From: CAXXHQ01 sp963665265
Lineage (GTDB): Bacteria; Planctomycetota; Planctomycetia; Pirellulales; Thermoguttaceae
DNA: 64,000 nt
Direction: 5' to 3'
Assembly: GCA_963665265.2 (NCBI GenBank)
Contig: CAXXHQ010000001.1
Location: 248,001 to 312,000, forward strand
Shown in pieces: positions 17,633 through 26,019 of this stretch. The notes below the pieces were generated by a model. The model did no database searches and was not told the origin of the DNA. It was given only the letters and a program-made list of their open reading frames with translations. Within the stretch, counting starts at the first letter, position 1. Each line of letters begins with the position of its first letter. The position numbers were made by a program, and so were the translations under genes.

Positions 17633-17899
17633 TTATTGCGAACTCGCCTGTCCCCATTTTCCGAGATACCACCGCGATCGAGACGCCGAGGACATAGGGA
17701 TTTCGTAGTCCCGGGGACGGGTGGCCGTCGAAGGAAGCCCTAATTCGTCATTTTGGATGTACGGATCGAACCGGACGGCCCTATTTTGCTGAGCCGCCGC
17801 CGAGCCGGGATTGCACCACTGCGGCATTCCGAACTGGGGACCGCAGCCGGCGGCGCCGATCAGTAGGGCAAACAGCAGTAATATGCCACGGCATGACAT
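17633..17899 (-). CDS. Small predicted lipoprotein
   Basis: 88 residues. MSCRGILLLFALLIGAAGC is a signal peptide with lipobox IGAAGC; the remaining 70 residues are polar with no known domain. It is divergent from tatC, with about 160 bp between the starts. Small planctomycete lipoproteins of this kind are common and uncharacterised. Confidence 0.65.
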   Translation of the reverse strand: MSCRGILLLFALLIGAAGCGPQFGMPQWCNPGSAAAQQNRAVRFDPYIQNDELGLPSTATRPRDYEIPMSSASRSRWYLGKWGQASSQ

Positions 17900-17991
17900 G
17901 CCAAAACTCCCTGAAAATGGATTTTCCGGAGGGATAGTACCAAGTTACTTCCACGGAATCCAGACGAATCAAGCCGATTCGGCGTTTCAAG

Positions 17992-18019
17992 TTGCAGCCA
18001 AAACGGGGGATGGTAAAAT
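17992..18019 (+). promoter_or_regulatory. Candidate promoter for tatC
   Basis: TTGCAG, 16-bp spacer ending TGG, TAAAAT, about 40 bp before the ATG at 18059. Confidence 0.45.
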
Positions 18020-18058
18020 AGACATTTTGGCGTTTCCCGCCCACAATTGGCCTCCGCT

Positions 18059-19087
18059 ATGCAGCGACGATACGACGACGACCTATTCGCCGACAGCACG
18101 ATGTCTTTCGGGGATCACCTCGAAGAGCTGCGTTCCCGACTTATCAAGGCGCTCCTCGGTTTCGGTTTGGCGTTGCTCGTCGGGCTCTATTTCGGCGACA
18201 CGGTCGTCAAATTGATCGAACGGCCGCTCACCAAGGCCTTGGCCGGCTATTATGAGGCTCAGTCCTCCGAAACGTTCCGCAACGCGGCGGCGACGGAGTC
18301 GCAAAAGGCGGACGCCGCGAAACGAGCGGAAGATTTGATCGTTCAAAAAAAGATGCTGGCCGACGAAGTCTTCGTCGATCCGGCCGAATTGGTCGGCGAG
18401 CTCAAGAAACGCTATCCGAAAGAGTTTAGCTCAACACCGGACCTGCCTAAAGCCAAAAGCGACGAGACTGATCACGGCCTGATGCGAATATTTCTCTGGC
18501 ATCGACAAGCGAACGACGACCGCTTGCGTCTGAAGAGCCTGAGCGCGGGAGAGCCGTTTAACGTCTATATGAAAGCGTCGTTGTTGGTCGGAGCCGTGAT
18601 CGCGAGCCCTTGGATATTCTACCAATTGTGGAGCTTCGTCGCCGCCGGACTCTATCCGCACGAAAGACGCTACGTTCACATCTTCCTGCCCTTAAGCGTG
18701 GGCTTGTTTCTGCTCGGAACGGTCGTCGCGTTCGTGTTCGCCTTCGACTTCGTCCTGAGCTTTTTGCTGAGCTTCAACAGTTGGATCGGCATTGACCCCG
18801 ATCCGCGAATCAGCGAGTGGGTGAGCTTCTTCTTGGTCTTGCCGATCGGATTCGGCGTCGGATTTCAGTTACCGCTGGTGATGTTTTTCCTCGATCGCGT
18901 GGGCATTCTTACGGCCGACAAGTGCCTAGCGTATTGGCGAGCGATCGTCATGGCGATCGTGGTCATCTCGGGCATATTAACTCCGCCCGATCCGTATAGC
19001 ATTCTGGTTCTGGCGATTCCGTTGACGATTCTTTTCTTCGGCGGAATCGCGCTAAGCAAGCTGATGCCCAGGAAGCAGGCGGAGTAG
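18059..19087 (+). CDS. tatC: Sec-independent translocase TatC with enlarged first periplasmic loop
   Basis: 342 residues against about 250-260 in E. coli. SFGDHLEELRSRLIKALLGF is the conserved cytoplasmic signal-peptide binding N-terminus, and six membrane segments can be followed, ending with ILTPPDPYSILVLAIPLTIL. Between helix 1 and the conserved LSAGEPFNVYMKASLLVGAV segment lie about 100 extra, strongly helical charged residues (around 60-170). TatC is the receptor of the twin-arginine pathway. No tatA or tatB is nearby. An upstream in-frame TTG (18047) would add four residues; ATG is preferred. Confidence 0.95.
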   Translation: MQRRYDDDLFADSTMSFGDHLEELRSRLIKALLGFGLALLVGLYFGDTVVKLIERPLTKALAGYYEAQSSETFRNAAATESQKADAAKRAEDLIVQKKMLADEVFVDPAELVGELKKRYPKEFSSTPDLPKAKSDETDHGLMRIFLWHRQANDDRLRLKSLSAGEPFNVYMKASLLVGAVIASPWIFYQLWSFVAAGLYPHERRYVHIFLPLSVGLFLLGTVVAFVFAFDFVLSFLLSFNSWIGIDPDPRISEWVSFFLVLPIGFGVGFQLPLVMFFLDRVGILTADKCLAYWRAIVMAIVVISGILTPPDPYSILVLAIPLTILFFGGIALSKLMPRKQAE

Positions 19088-19152
19088 AGATCGCGCGTGC
19101 CGAACGACGCGCTCGTTTTCGGCTCGCGGCTAAATCACGCACCTGTTTCGAG

Positions 19153-19500
19153 CTAGATCGCTTCGCCGCCGCGTTCACCGGTGCGAATGCGGATGCAATC
19201 TTCCATCGGCAGAATGAATATCTTACCGTCGCCAATTTCGCCGGTCGGACCGGTGCGGCCCCCCTTCATCAGCGCATCGATCGTCGGCTCTAGGAATTCC
19301 TCGTTCACGGCGATCATGAGCTGAACTTTGCGAAGTAAGTTCACGGAGAATTCATGCCCGCGATAGGACTCCGTATGACCGCGCTGCCGCCCGAACCCTT
19401 GCACGTCCATAACGGTTAGTCGAAAAACTTCGACGTCGGCGAGAGCGGCCTTGACGGCTTCAAGACGGTGCGGCTGGATAATGGCGATGATCAGTTTCAT
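19153..19500 (-). CDS. glnB: Nitrogen regulatory protein P-II
   Basis: 115 residues. GFGRQRGHTESYRGHEF starts the T-loop, and GEIGDGKIFILP with IRIRTGERGGEAI is the ATP/2-oxoglutarate-binding C-terminus. P-II proteins sense energy and carbon/nitrogen state. Residue 51, the uridylylated tyrosine in proteobacteria, is Phe here (HEF), and the cyanobacterial phosphoserine position 49 is His. Three extra residues precede the GDGK loop. No amtB or glnA is adjacent. Convergent with tatC. Confidence 0.93.
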   Translation of the reverse strand: MKLIIAIIQPHRLEAVKAALADVEVFRLTVMDVQGFGRQRGHTESYRGHEFSVNLLRKVQLMIAVNEEFLEPTIDALMKGGRTGPTGEIGDGKIFILPMEDCIRIRTGERGGEAI

Positions 19501-19607
19501 GAGCGAAGCCCTATGACGATTGGAAAAAATGCGCTACTTATGATACCTCTTTAAGCGAATCGAGAAAAGAGGGGGAAAACGCCGGCGGGGGAGACGCCCG
19601 GCCTCGG

Positions 19608-19658
19608 CGAAAAGCAAGAAAAGAAAAAGACCGCCGACGATTTTGGTCGTCGACGGTC
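19608..19658 (-). terminator. Rho-independent terminator of the porin gene
   Basis: A 12-bp stem (19629-19640 with 19647-19658, one mismatch) and 6-nt loop, followed on the reverse strand by TTTTTCTTTTCTTG. Confidence 0.85.
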
Positions 19659-19715
19659 TGATTGGTGAAGGTCCGCAATCGGGTATCGAGTTGCGTGCGT
19701 TAAACCATTTTGATG

Positions 19716-21113
19716 CTAGAACGTGAAGATCGCGTCGAAGGCGGCGGAAGTCTGGTGATTGGACGCACCGTCGTTGAACGGCTTGCCGCCGGCGACCGTT
19801 CCGCTGTAAGCGTCGTAGCGAACTTCGGGACGGAAGGTCAAGTTGGCCTTCGGCTTCCAGTTGACGCCCGCGGTCAACTCGGTGTAGCTTCCTTCGTTGC
19901 CGGCAATGACGCGGAGACCGTCGTCATCGCGGAACCATTCAACTCGTCCGCCGAACGACCACTTGTCGTTGATCTTGTACGTCAAGTAGTTGGCGATGCC
20001 GTACCAAGAGTTCTCGTTGGCGAGATTGAAGGTCGTGGCGTAATCGCCTTGGAACGTGTAGGTCCAACGCTCGGTCAGCTTGTAGCTGAAGACGAAGCTG
20101 TTCATGTTCATCGTGCCGCTCGGGGCGCCGGTGTAAGCCGAACCGTTGCCCAAGTAGCCGGTGCACATGTACCACGCCAAGTTGGCTCTTTCGTTCATCG
20201 CGTAGGTCAAACCGGTGAGGAGCATCGAACCGTCGTTCTTTCCGACGTTGAAGCCGGAGTCCCAACCGTCAGCCCAACCGCCGAACGCGGTCAACTTGTC
20301 GCTGAACTTATACGAAGCCAAGAACCCAGTGTGGGTGAAAGGCTCGGCGTAGTAGCTCATGTACGAATGGGTGTAGAAGAAGTTTCCGGTGGCCGGAACG
20401 ACTTCATTTCCCATCGGAGTGTAGAAGTGACCGATCTTAATCTTCCAATTGCCGTTGGCGACTTCGGCGTAGGCTTGGGGCAAAGCCGAACCGTACAGAG
20501 CGTTGCCCGCATGATCATACGAGCTGGTCCAACCGTAGTCATAGCTGCGGTCGCCGAACGCTTGGGTGTCGGGACCGTCAACGCCGAACAGGTAATCGAC
20601 GCGACCGCCGACGTCCCAACCTTCGGAACCGTCGGTTTGGCGCTCGGCATACATCCACAACTGATCCAAGTTGAGATGCTTGTCGCTTCGCATTCCCATC
20701 GTGCCGTTGGTCGTGGCGTCGTACTCATTCGTCGTCACGCCGGCACTAACCCAACCGCCGACCTTAATGCCGCGGCATTGAAGGGCGCAGGGTTGCGGCA
20801 TCGTCCACGGTTCGCCGAGAGTGACGTCCGGATCGAAGATGCGGCGGCGACAAGGAGCCGAGTAGTAGTAAGAGTCGGAAGAGGCTGTCGCCGGAGCGGC
20901 GGCTTCCTTCTTGGCGGGCGCCGCAGCAGCGGCTTGACCGCCGTTGGCGCCTTCTTGCGGGGCAAAATACAGGTAGTTGTCGTACTCGAACGCGGTTTGT
21001 TGAACCGACGTCGGTTGATTTAAGTCCGTGGTCGCCGGACTCTGGGCGAATGTCGTCCCGGCAAGCATGACTCCTAACATGCTACCGGCGATCGCCAAGT
21101 GTGCGAGCCTCAT
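19716..21113 (-). CDS. Outer-membrane beta-barrel porin, OmpL/BBP2-like
   Basis: 465 residues from ATG 21113, with GGAG 8-9 nt upstream. Signal peptide MRLAHLAIAGSMLGVMLAG then TTFA. Residues 40-110 form an Ala/Tyr-rich linker with a CRRRIFDPD segment; the rest is barrel-like alternating strands with KIGHFYTPMGNEVVPATGN and SYYAEPFTHTGFLASYKF, typical of the BBP2 porin family common in planctomycetes, and a C-terminal aromatic residue (FDAIFTF). It probably forms a diffusion channel. A strong terminator follows and a 529-bp gap precedes, suggesting a single, well-expressed gene. Confidence 0.88.
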   Translation of the reverse strand: MRLAHLAIAGSMLGVMLAGTTFAQSPATTDLNQPTSVQQTAFEYDNYLYFAPQEGANGGQAAAAAPAKKEAAAPATASSDSYYYSAPCRRRIFDPDVTLGEPWTMPQPCALQCRGIKVGGWVSAGVTTNEYDATTNGTMGMRSDKHLNLDQLWMYAERQTDGSEGWDVGGRVDYLFGVDGPDTQAFGDRSYDYGWTSSYDHAGNALYGSALPQAYAEVANGNWKIKIGHFYTPMGNEVVPATGNFFYTHSYMSYYAEPFTHTGFLASYKFSDKLTAFGGWADGWDSGFNVGKNDGSMLLTGLTYAMNERANLAWYMCTGYLGNGSAYTGAPSGTMNMNSFVFSYKLTERWTYTFQGDYATTFNLANENSWYGIANYLTYKINDKWSFGGRVEWFRDDDGLRVIAGNEGSYTELTAGVNWKPKANLTFRPEVRYDAYSGTVAGGKPFNDGASNHQTSAAFDAIFTF

Positions 21114-21642
21114 GTCTGGTACTCCGTTTTGGGAAAATGGGGAATTTTGCGGGTGGGTCAATCGGTCGGCGGGTTGTTTCGCATAAATTCCAATCGAAAC
21201 CGCTGGTCCGTTTCACGCAACGACCGCAATGGTTTCTAAACTGGAAGCGTTTCCTTCCGATCCAGCACGGATTGGAAAGAAACCCAATTCCAATCCACTT
21301 TGCGACTCCATTCAGTTACGCTATCGGTAGAACTTTGAATTGGGATTCAAGCGAAAGAAGGCAATTTTGCCGCAAACGGAAGAACTGCCCCGTCAAAATG
21401 TGAAACTTTAACGGCTGCGAAAAACTTCATGCCGGCCTAATAGACGGGGTACAGAAATTCACTCTGGATAAGCAGTTTTCGCCTGCGCAAAAAACAGCTT
21501 GAACGCCCCAAGAATCGCATGCGGCATTCGTGACAAAAACGTCGGACTCGTGACGCGAGAAGCGTTAAATTTTCACGAGACGCCCCAGATTAACTAAGGC
21601 AAGAGAAGACGTTCGACGCGTAAGAAAAGCCTGGCTCCTGCG
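21114..21642. other. 529-bp non-coding gap upstream of the porin gene
   Basis: Holds the porin leader and the 3' side of ftsY. AATTCCAATC-like words recur (about 21189, 21283), but no firm promoter, RNA gene or regulatory site was identified. Confidence 0.45.
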
Positions 21643-22569
21643 TTAACTGGCCAACATGTCGTCGAAGAGAGCGTCCACGAATTCGTCGGCGTTAAACAAC
21701 GCAAGGTCTTCCGCCGCTTCACCCACGCCGATGTATTTCACCGGCAATCCGACCTTTTTCCGAATCGCGACGACCACGCCACCTTTGGCCGTTCCGTCGA
21801 GCTTGGCGAGGATAAGGCCCGTACATTGAACGGCCTCGGTGAAATTCTTTGCCTGACTGATTCCGTTCTGGCCTGTCGTGGCGTCGAGAACCAAAATGAC
21901 CTCGTGCGGAGCGTCGGGAATTTGCTTTCCCATCACGCGGTGGATTTTCGTTAACTCTTGCATCAGACTTTGCTGCGTCTGCAATCGACCTGCCGTATCG
22001 ACGACGCAAACGTCCGAGCCGTTCTGTATTGCGGCGGCGACCGCGCGGTGGGCGACGCTGGCGGGATCGCTTCCCTGGGGTCCGGTGACGATTTCCGCTC
22101 CAAGGCGTTTCGCCCAGATCGTCAATTGCTCGACGGCGGCGGCGCGAAACGTGTCGGCAGCCCCCAAGGTGACTTTCTTCCCTTCGGCGACGAACATGTT
22201 CGCGAGTTTGGCGATCGAGGTGGTTTTACCCGCCCCGTTCACGCCGGCTACCATAATCACCGTCGGCCCCGACGCGGCGTAGCGAATCGGCTCCGCAGGT
22301 TGGGCCATCAAGGATTTTAGTTTGGCCTTCAAGCAATCGATCACTTCTTGCATCTCGACGACGCGCGTTTTGAACTTTTCGCCGATCTCGTCGACCAATT
22401 CTTGAGAGGCGTCGACGCCCATATCGGTTTTCACCAACATCTCGAAAACTTCGTTTAAGAACGCTTCGTCGACCAAACGCCCGGCCCCTTTGAACAGGTC
22501 GCGGATGTCGGTGTTGAATAGCTGTTTGGTCCGTTTCAGACCTTGCTTGAATTTATCGAAAAAGCCCAT
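21643..22569 (-). CDS. ftsY: Signal recognition particle receptor FtsY
   Basis: 308 residues. The NG-domain GTPase has VAGVNGAGKTTSIAKLA (G1), LGAADTFRAAAVEQL, VVDTAGRLQTQQSLM (G3), ILAKLDGTAKGG (G4) and YIGVGEAAEDL (closing loop). The acidic A domain is very short, as in many non-proteobacteria. It docks SRP-bound ribosomes at the membrane. The ATG at 22569 (MGFFDKFKQGLKRTK) is preferred over an upstream in-frame start at 22608 that would run through the repeat in the spacer. Last gene of the leftward polA-coaE-rho-ribH-nusB-ftsY block. Confidence 0.95.
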   Translation of the reverse strand: MGFFDKFKQGLKRTKQLFNTDIRDLFKGAGRLVDEAFLNEVFEMLVKTDMGVDASQELVDEIGEKFKTRVVEMQEVIDCLKAKLKSLMAQPAEPIRYAASGPTVIMVAGVNGAGKTTSIAKLANMFVAEGKKVTLGAADTFRAAAVEQLTIWAKRLGAEIVTGPQGSDPASVAHRAVAAAIQNGSDVCVVDTAGRLQTQQSLMQELTKIHRVMGKQIPDAPHEVILVLDATTGQNGISQAKNFTEAVQCTGLILAKLDGTAKGGVVVAIRKKVGLPVKYIGVGEAAEDLALFNADEFVDALFDDMLAS

Positions 22570-22576
22570 GGGAAAA

Positions 22577-22625
22577 TCAGGGGTCAGGGAACAGGGTGCG
22601 GAGGACAAGAGGGCGGACGCCCTAC
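22577..22625. repeat. Heptad repeat plus short palindrome between nusB and ftsY
   Basis: Four 7-bp units (TCAGGGG, TCAGGGA, ACAGGGT, GCGGAGG; 22577-22604), then GGGCG-GA-CGCCC at 22611-22622. The following CTA (22622-22624) is the nusB stop codon on the reverse strand. Confidence 0.7.
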
Positions 22626-23047
22626 GACTGGTTTTCCTGCGAGGCCTCGGCTTGGTGCATAAGCCGATCGAGGATTCCGTTCACGAATTGCGACGATTGA
22701 TTCGTGCCGAAGCGCTTAGCCAACTCGACGGCCTCGTCGACGGCGACCCGATCCGGCGTTCCGCCGAAAAGCAACTCGTAGGCGCCGAGACGCAGCACGT
22801 TGCGATCCGTCGCCGCCATTCGTTTGAGCGACCAATTCGCGGCCACCGCTTCGATCCTCTCGTCAATTTCTTTCCGTTGACGACGGACGCCGGAGACGAG
22901 ATCCCTTGCAAACTCGATCAGTTCTTCTTTATTACGCAAGCGACGCGCAATCAACTCGTCGCCGATCACGGGATTGATTTTAGGATTCAGATCGTCTTGA
23001 TAGAGGACCTGGAAGGCGACTTGACGAGCTCGGCTGCGACGGGACAT
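22622..23047 (-). CDS. nusB: Transcription antitermination factor NusB
   Basis: 141 residues, all-helical NusB fold. SRRSRARQVAFQVLYQDDL opens the RNA-binding arginine-rich helix; DRNVLRLGAYELLFG and AVDEAVELAKRFGTNQSSQF are signature motifs. NusB with S10 binds boxA RNA and supports rRNA transcription antitermination. Gene order ribH-nusB is common. Its TAG stop is provided by a GTAGGG palindrome element. Confidence 0.95.
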   Translation of the reverse strand: MSRRSRARQVAFQVLYQDDLNPKINPVIGDELIARRLRNKEELIEFARDLVSGVRRQRKEIDERIEAVAANWSLKRMAATDRNVLRLGAYELLFGGTPDRVAVDEAVELAKRFGTNQSSQFVNGILDRLMHQAEASQENQS

Positions 23048-23054
23048 TGAGAAA

Positions 23055-23122
23055 TCAGGGGTCAGGATTCAGAGGACGGGGATCAGGCAAACAGGCGGAA
23101 CGGCACGGAGGCCGTTCCCTAC
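23055..23122. repeat. Heptad repeat plus palindrome between ribH and nusB
   Basis: Six contiguous 7-bp units from 23055 to 23096 (first TCAGGGG, TCAGGAT), then without a gap the hairpin GGAACGGC-6 nt-GCCGTTCC (23097-23118) and the tail CCCTAC. The CTA at 23119-23121 is the ribH stop codon on the reverse strand. Confidence 0.75.
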
Positions 23123-23622
23123 AGTTTTTTTAGTTGGCGGAGGAGGTCGATCATCTCTAGCGCGGCTTCGGCGCAATCGACGCCTTTGTTGCCGAGATGA
23201 ACGTTCTCGACGTCTTTGCCGGTCGTCGCGCCGCCGCCCGATCGGGCCTCGGCCTGCTCCAACGTGTTGCACGTTAGTATGCCGAACAAAACGGGAAGCG
23301 AGTAATGCACGCCGATCTCGGCCAAGGCCGAACTAACGGCGCCGTTGATGTATTGATCGTGGGTCGTCTCGCCGCGGATCACCGCGCCCAAACAGATCAC
23401 GGCGGCGTAGCGTCCTGAACCGGCCAAGCGACCGGCGACCGAGGGAATTTCAAACGCTCCCGGCGTCCAAGCCACGTCGATTCTGTCGTCCGGCACGCCC
23501 CGCGATTTCAACGTCTCGACGGCGCCGTTCAATAACCGCCCGGTGATCGTTTCGTTAAACCGCGAGACGACGACGGCGATCCGTTCGCCTTCGTATTTCG
23601 GAGTTCCTTGATACACGTTCAT
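23119..23622 (-). CDS. ribH: 6,7-dimethyl-8-ribityllumazine synthase
   Basis: 167 residues. Penultimate step of riboflavin synthesis. Motifs: AVVVSRFNETITGRLLNGAV at the N-terminus, WTPGAFEIPSVAGRLA, ICLGAVIRGETTHDQYINGA with the substrate and phosphate contacts, and VLFGILTCNTLEQAEAR. The Ser/Lys-rich C-terminus binds the inorganic phosphate region (GKDVENVHLGNKGVDCAEAA). Family members assemble into icosahedral 60-mers or pentamers. Located between rho and nusB on the same strand. Confidence 0.95.
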   Translation of the reverse strand: MNVYQGTPKYEGERIAVVVSRFNETITGRLLNGAVETLKSRGVPDDRIDVAWTPGAFEIPSVAGRLAGSGRYAAVICLGAVIRGETTHDQYINGAVSSALAEIGVHYSLPVLFGILTCNTLEQAEARSGGGATTGKDVENVHLGNKGVDCAEAALEMIDLLRQLKKL

Positions 23623-23632
23623 GTTTTAGCTT

Positions 23633-23670
23633 TCGGCAAACAGCGGTCAGCGAGGGCGAAGACCGCCCTC
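23633..23670. repeat. Heptad repeat plus palindrome between rho and ribH
   Basis: Three 7-bp units (TCGGCAA, ACAGCGG, TCAGCGA; 23633-23653) abut the hairpin GAGGGCG-5 nt-CGCCCTC (23652-23670). Confidence 0.65.
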
Positions 23671-23695
23671 GCCCTCTCCCAAGGGACGAGGGGAC

Positions 23696-25189
23696 TTAAT
23701 TTTTCGCGTTCATGCTCATCAGGAATTCGGCGTTGCTCTTGGTCTTGGCCATCCGCGTGACGAGCAATTCCATCGCGTCGGGCGGGTTCATGTCGTTCAA
23801 GACGCGACGCAAAATGCAAATCCGGCGATACTCTTCGGGATCGAGCAACATCTCTTCGCGTCGGGTTCCGCTCCGACTGATGTCGATGGCGGGCCAAACG
23901 CGGCGATCGACCAATTTGCGATCAAGTACGATTTCTTGATTTCCGGTCCCTTTGAACTCCTCGAAGATCACTTCGTCCATACGGCTGCCGGTGTCAATCA
24001 ACGCCGTGGCGATGATCGTCAACGAACCGCCCTCTTCGACCTTTCGGGCCGAGCCGAAGAAGCGCTTCGGACGGGTCATCGCGTTGGCGTCGACGCCGCC
24101 CGAGAGAATCTTGCCCGACGACGGGCATTCCGAGTTCCAAGCCCGGGCGTAGCGCGTGATCGAATCGAGGAAAATCAAAACGTCGCGGCCGTATTCGACC
24201 ATCCGCTTAGCTTTTTCCAAAACCATCTCGGCGACCTGAATGTGCCGGGCCGACGACTCGTCGAACGTCGAACTAATAACTTCGCAGTTCGGACCTTTGA
24301 CCTGCCGCTCCATGTCGGTCACTTCTTCGGGCCGTTCGTCGATCAGCAACATAAAGACGTAGAGGTCGGGATAATTGGTCAAAGCGGCCTTCGCCATTTT
24401 CTGCATGAGAATGGTCTTACCGGCGCGCGGCGGAGAAACGATCAAACCGCGTTGGCCGAAGCCGATCGGAACGATCATATCGACGACGCGCATCTCGACT
24501 TCGTCGGACGTCGTCTCCATCCTAATTCGTTCTTTCGGATGCAACGGCGTGAGGTCGTCGAAATAGACCTTATTGGCCGTCAAATTCGGGTCTTCCCAGT
24601 TGATCGCCTCAACGCGAAGAAGCGCGAAATAGCGCTCGTTCTCCTTCGGCGGGCGAATCTGACCGGAAACCCAATTGCCGGTCTTTAAGCCGAAACGACG
24701 AATCTGGCTCGGCGAGACGTAAATATCGTCGGGACAGGATAGGTAATGGTAATCGGGGCTGCGCAAGAAGCCGAAACCGTCGGGAAGGATTTCCAACGTC
24801 CCTTCGCCATACATCAGACCGTTCAACTTCACGCGCTCTTTTAGAATTTTGAAGATCAGCTCTTGTTTCTTCAAACCGGCGTAATCTTCGATATTCTGAC
24901 GTCGAGCTTCTTCGATCAACTCGGGCGTCGTCATTTTTTGCAACGCGGCGATGTGCGTGTCGCCCGACTTGACCAGCTCTTCATAGCTTCGGCGAATGTC
25001 GCCTTTGCCGGCGGCTAGTTCATCTGCGATTTCCTCGGCCAACGACAACGGATCGTCCTCGTCGTCGAGACGATACGTTTCGGGGGCGTGACGTTGAACG
25101 AGCTCGTCGCTAGCGAGACGACTTTCTTCCTCGGGCGTAAACAAGGGACGCTCTTCGGGATTGAATTTTTCTTTACGATGGGCGGGCAT
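23696..25189 (-). CDS. rho: Transcription termination factor Rho
   Basis: 497 residues. An acidic N-terminal extension (residues 1-80) precedes the Rho N-terminal helical domain (MTTPELIEEARRQNIEDYAG), the cold-shock-like RNA-binding domain (GFGFLRSPDYHYLSCPDDIY) and the RecA-like ATPase with Walker A IVSPPRAGKTILMQ, Walker B DVLIFLDSITRYARAWN and the R/Q-loops. It is a hexameric helicase ending transcription. The ATG at 25189 with AGGAG 11 nt upstream is chosen over a longer frame. Downstream of coaE in the same block. Confidence 0.96.
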   Translation of the reverse strand: MPAHRKEKFNPEERPLFTPEEESRLASDELVQRHAPETYRLDDEDDPLSLAEEIADELAAGKGDIRRSYEELVKSGDTHIAALQKMTTPELIEEARRQNIEDYAGLKKQELIFKILKERVKLNGLMYGEGTLEILPDGFGFLRSPDYHYLSCPDDIYVSPSQIRRFGLKTGNWVSGQIRPPKENERYFALLRVEAINWEDPNLTANKVYFDDLTPLHPKERIRMETTSDEVEMRVVDMIVPIGFGQRGLIVSPPRAGKTILMQKMAKAALTNYPDLYVFMLLIDERPEEVTDMERQVKGPNCEVISSTFDESSARHIQVAEMVLEKAKRMVEYGRDVLIFLDSITRYARAWNSECPSSGKILSGGVDANAMTRPKRFFGSARKVEEGGSLTIIATALIDTGSRMDEVIFEEFKGTGNQEIVLDRKLVDRRVWPAIDISRSGTRREEMLLDPEEYRRICILRRVLNDMNPPDAMELLVTRMAKTKSNAEFLMSMNAKN

Positions 25190-25300
25190 GCAAACAAACT
25201 CCTGACAGGCTTGGGGTGTCCTCACGCGGAAGGCGAAGACGGCGGGGCGCAAAGGTGGGTTAAGTTATTTTTATGCGCTCGAAAGCGCCGAAATTATCAA

Positions 25301-25948
25301 TTACGAAACGTTAGGCGATCCGCAATCGCACGGCGGCGTATGCGGCTCGGCGGGGAACAGCGTCGACCAAATCACGCCGGCTTGTGACTGCAAATCGGCC
25401 AACGTTCCCGAGGCGTCAATCACAAAGTCGGCATGCGATCGCTTTTGCTCCAGCGGAAGCTGGGCTTTCTCGCGATCCTCCAAATGTCGCTCCGTCCAAC
25501 CGCGGGCCACGGCTCGCCGAGTTCGCAATTCTTGCGAAGCCTCGACGAAAACGATCACGTCGCACCAATCATGCCAGCCGGCCTCGATCAGCAGCGGAGC
25601 GTCGAGAATCACGGCCAACGCTCCTTCGGCGGCGAAGGCGAGCGTTTGCTTTTGGATTTGCTTGGCGATCTCCGGATGAATCAAACTTTCCAAATACTTC
25701 TTATCTTCCGCTCCTTGCGGAGTCGGAATAAACACGCGCTGCGCTAATTGAAGGCGATCGACTTCGCCGTCGGCGGCAATCATCAAGTCGCCCCAACGCG
25801 CTCGGATAGCGTCGCGGACCTTGGGCAATCCAAGCACCAAATGACCTGCTCGGTCGGCGTCGAGCGTTTTCGCGCCAAGTCGGACGAACGCGGCCGCCGC
25901 GGCGCTTTTACCCGACGCAACTCCGCCAACCAGTCCGATCATTATCAT
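25301..25948 (-). CDS. coaE: Dephospho-CoA kinase
   Basis: 215 residues. Final step of CoA synthesis. P-loop GLVGGVASGKSAAAA, then DADRAGHLVL, the CoA-binding HPEIAKQIQ and DAPLLIEAGW, and the lid region RAVARGWTERHLEDR. A start three residues later (25942) is also possible. The end is Cys/Pro-rich (HTPPCDCGSPNVS) beyond the usual domain. A three-unit heptad repeat sits between polA and its start. Confidence 0.95.
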   Translation of the reverse strand: MIMIGLVGGVASGKSAAAAAFVRLGAKTLDADRAGHLVLGLPKVRDAIRARWGDLMIAADGEVDRLQLAQRVFIPTPQGAEDKKYLESLIHPEIAKQIQKQTLAFAAEGALAVILDAPLLIEAGWHDWCDVIVFVEASQELRTRRAVARGWTERHLEDREKAQLPLEQKRSHADFVIDASGTLADLQSQAGVIWSTLFPAEPHTPPCDCGSPNVS

Positions 25949-25957
25949 GGCAAACTC

Positions 25958-25978
25958 TCAGCAGTCGGCAATCAGCGA
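25958..25978. repeat. 7-bp tandem repeat upstream of coaE
   Basis: TCAGCAG, TCGGCAA, TCAGCGA, starting 10 bp before the coaE ATG on the reverse strand. Confidence 0.65.
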
Positions 25979-26019
25979 AATCTTTCGGAGCATGCAAGCA
26001 CGCGCCGAACAATATAATG

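Noticed and set aside
21114..21430. Sigma-54 promoter for the porin
   Set aside because: A GG/GC pair can be found, but the spacing is 13 instead of 10 bp.
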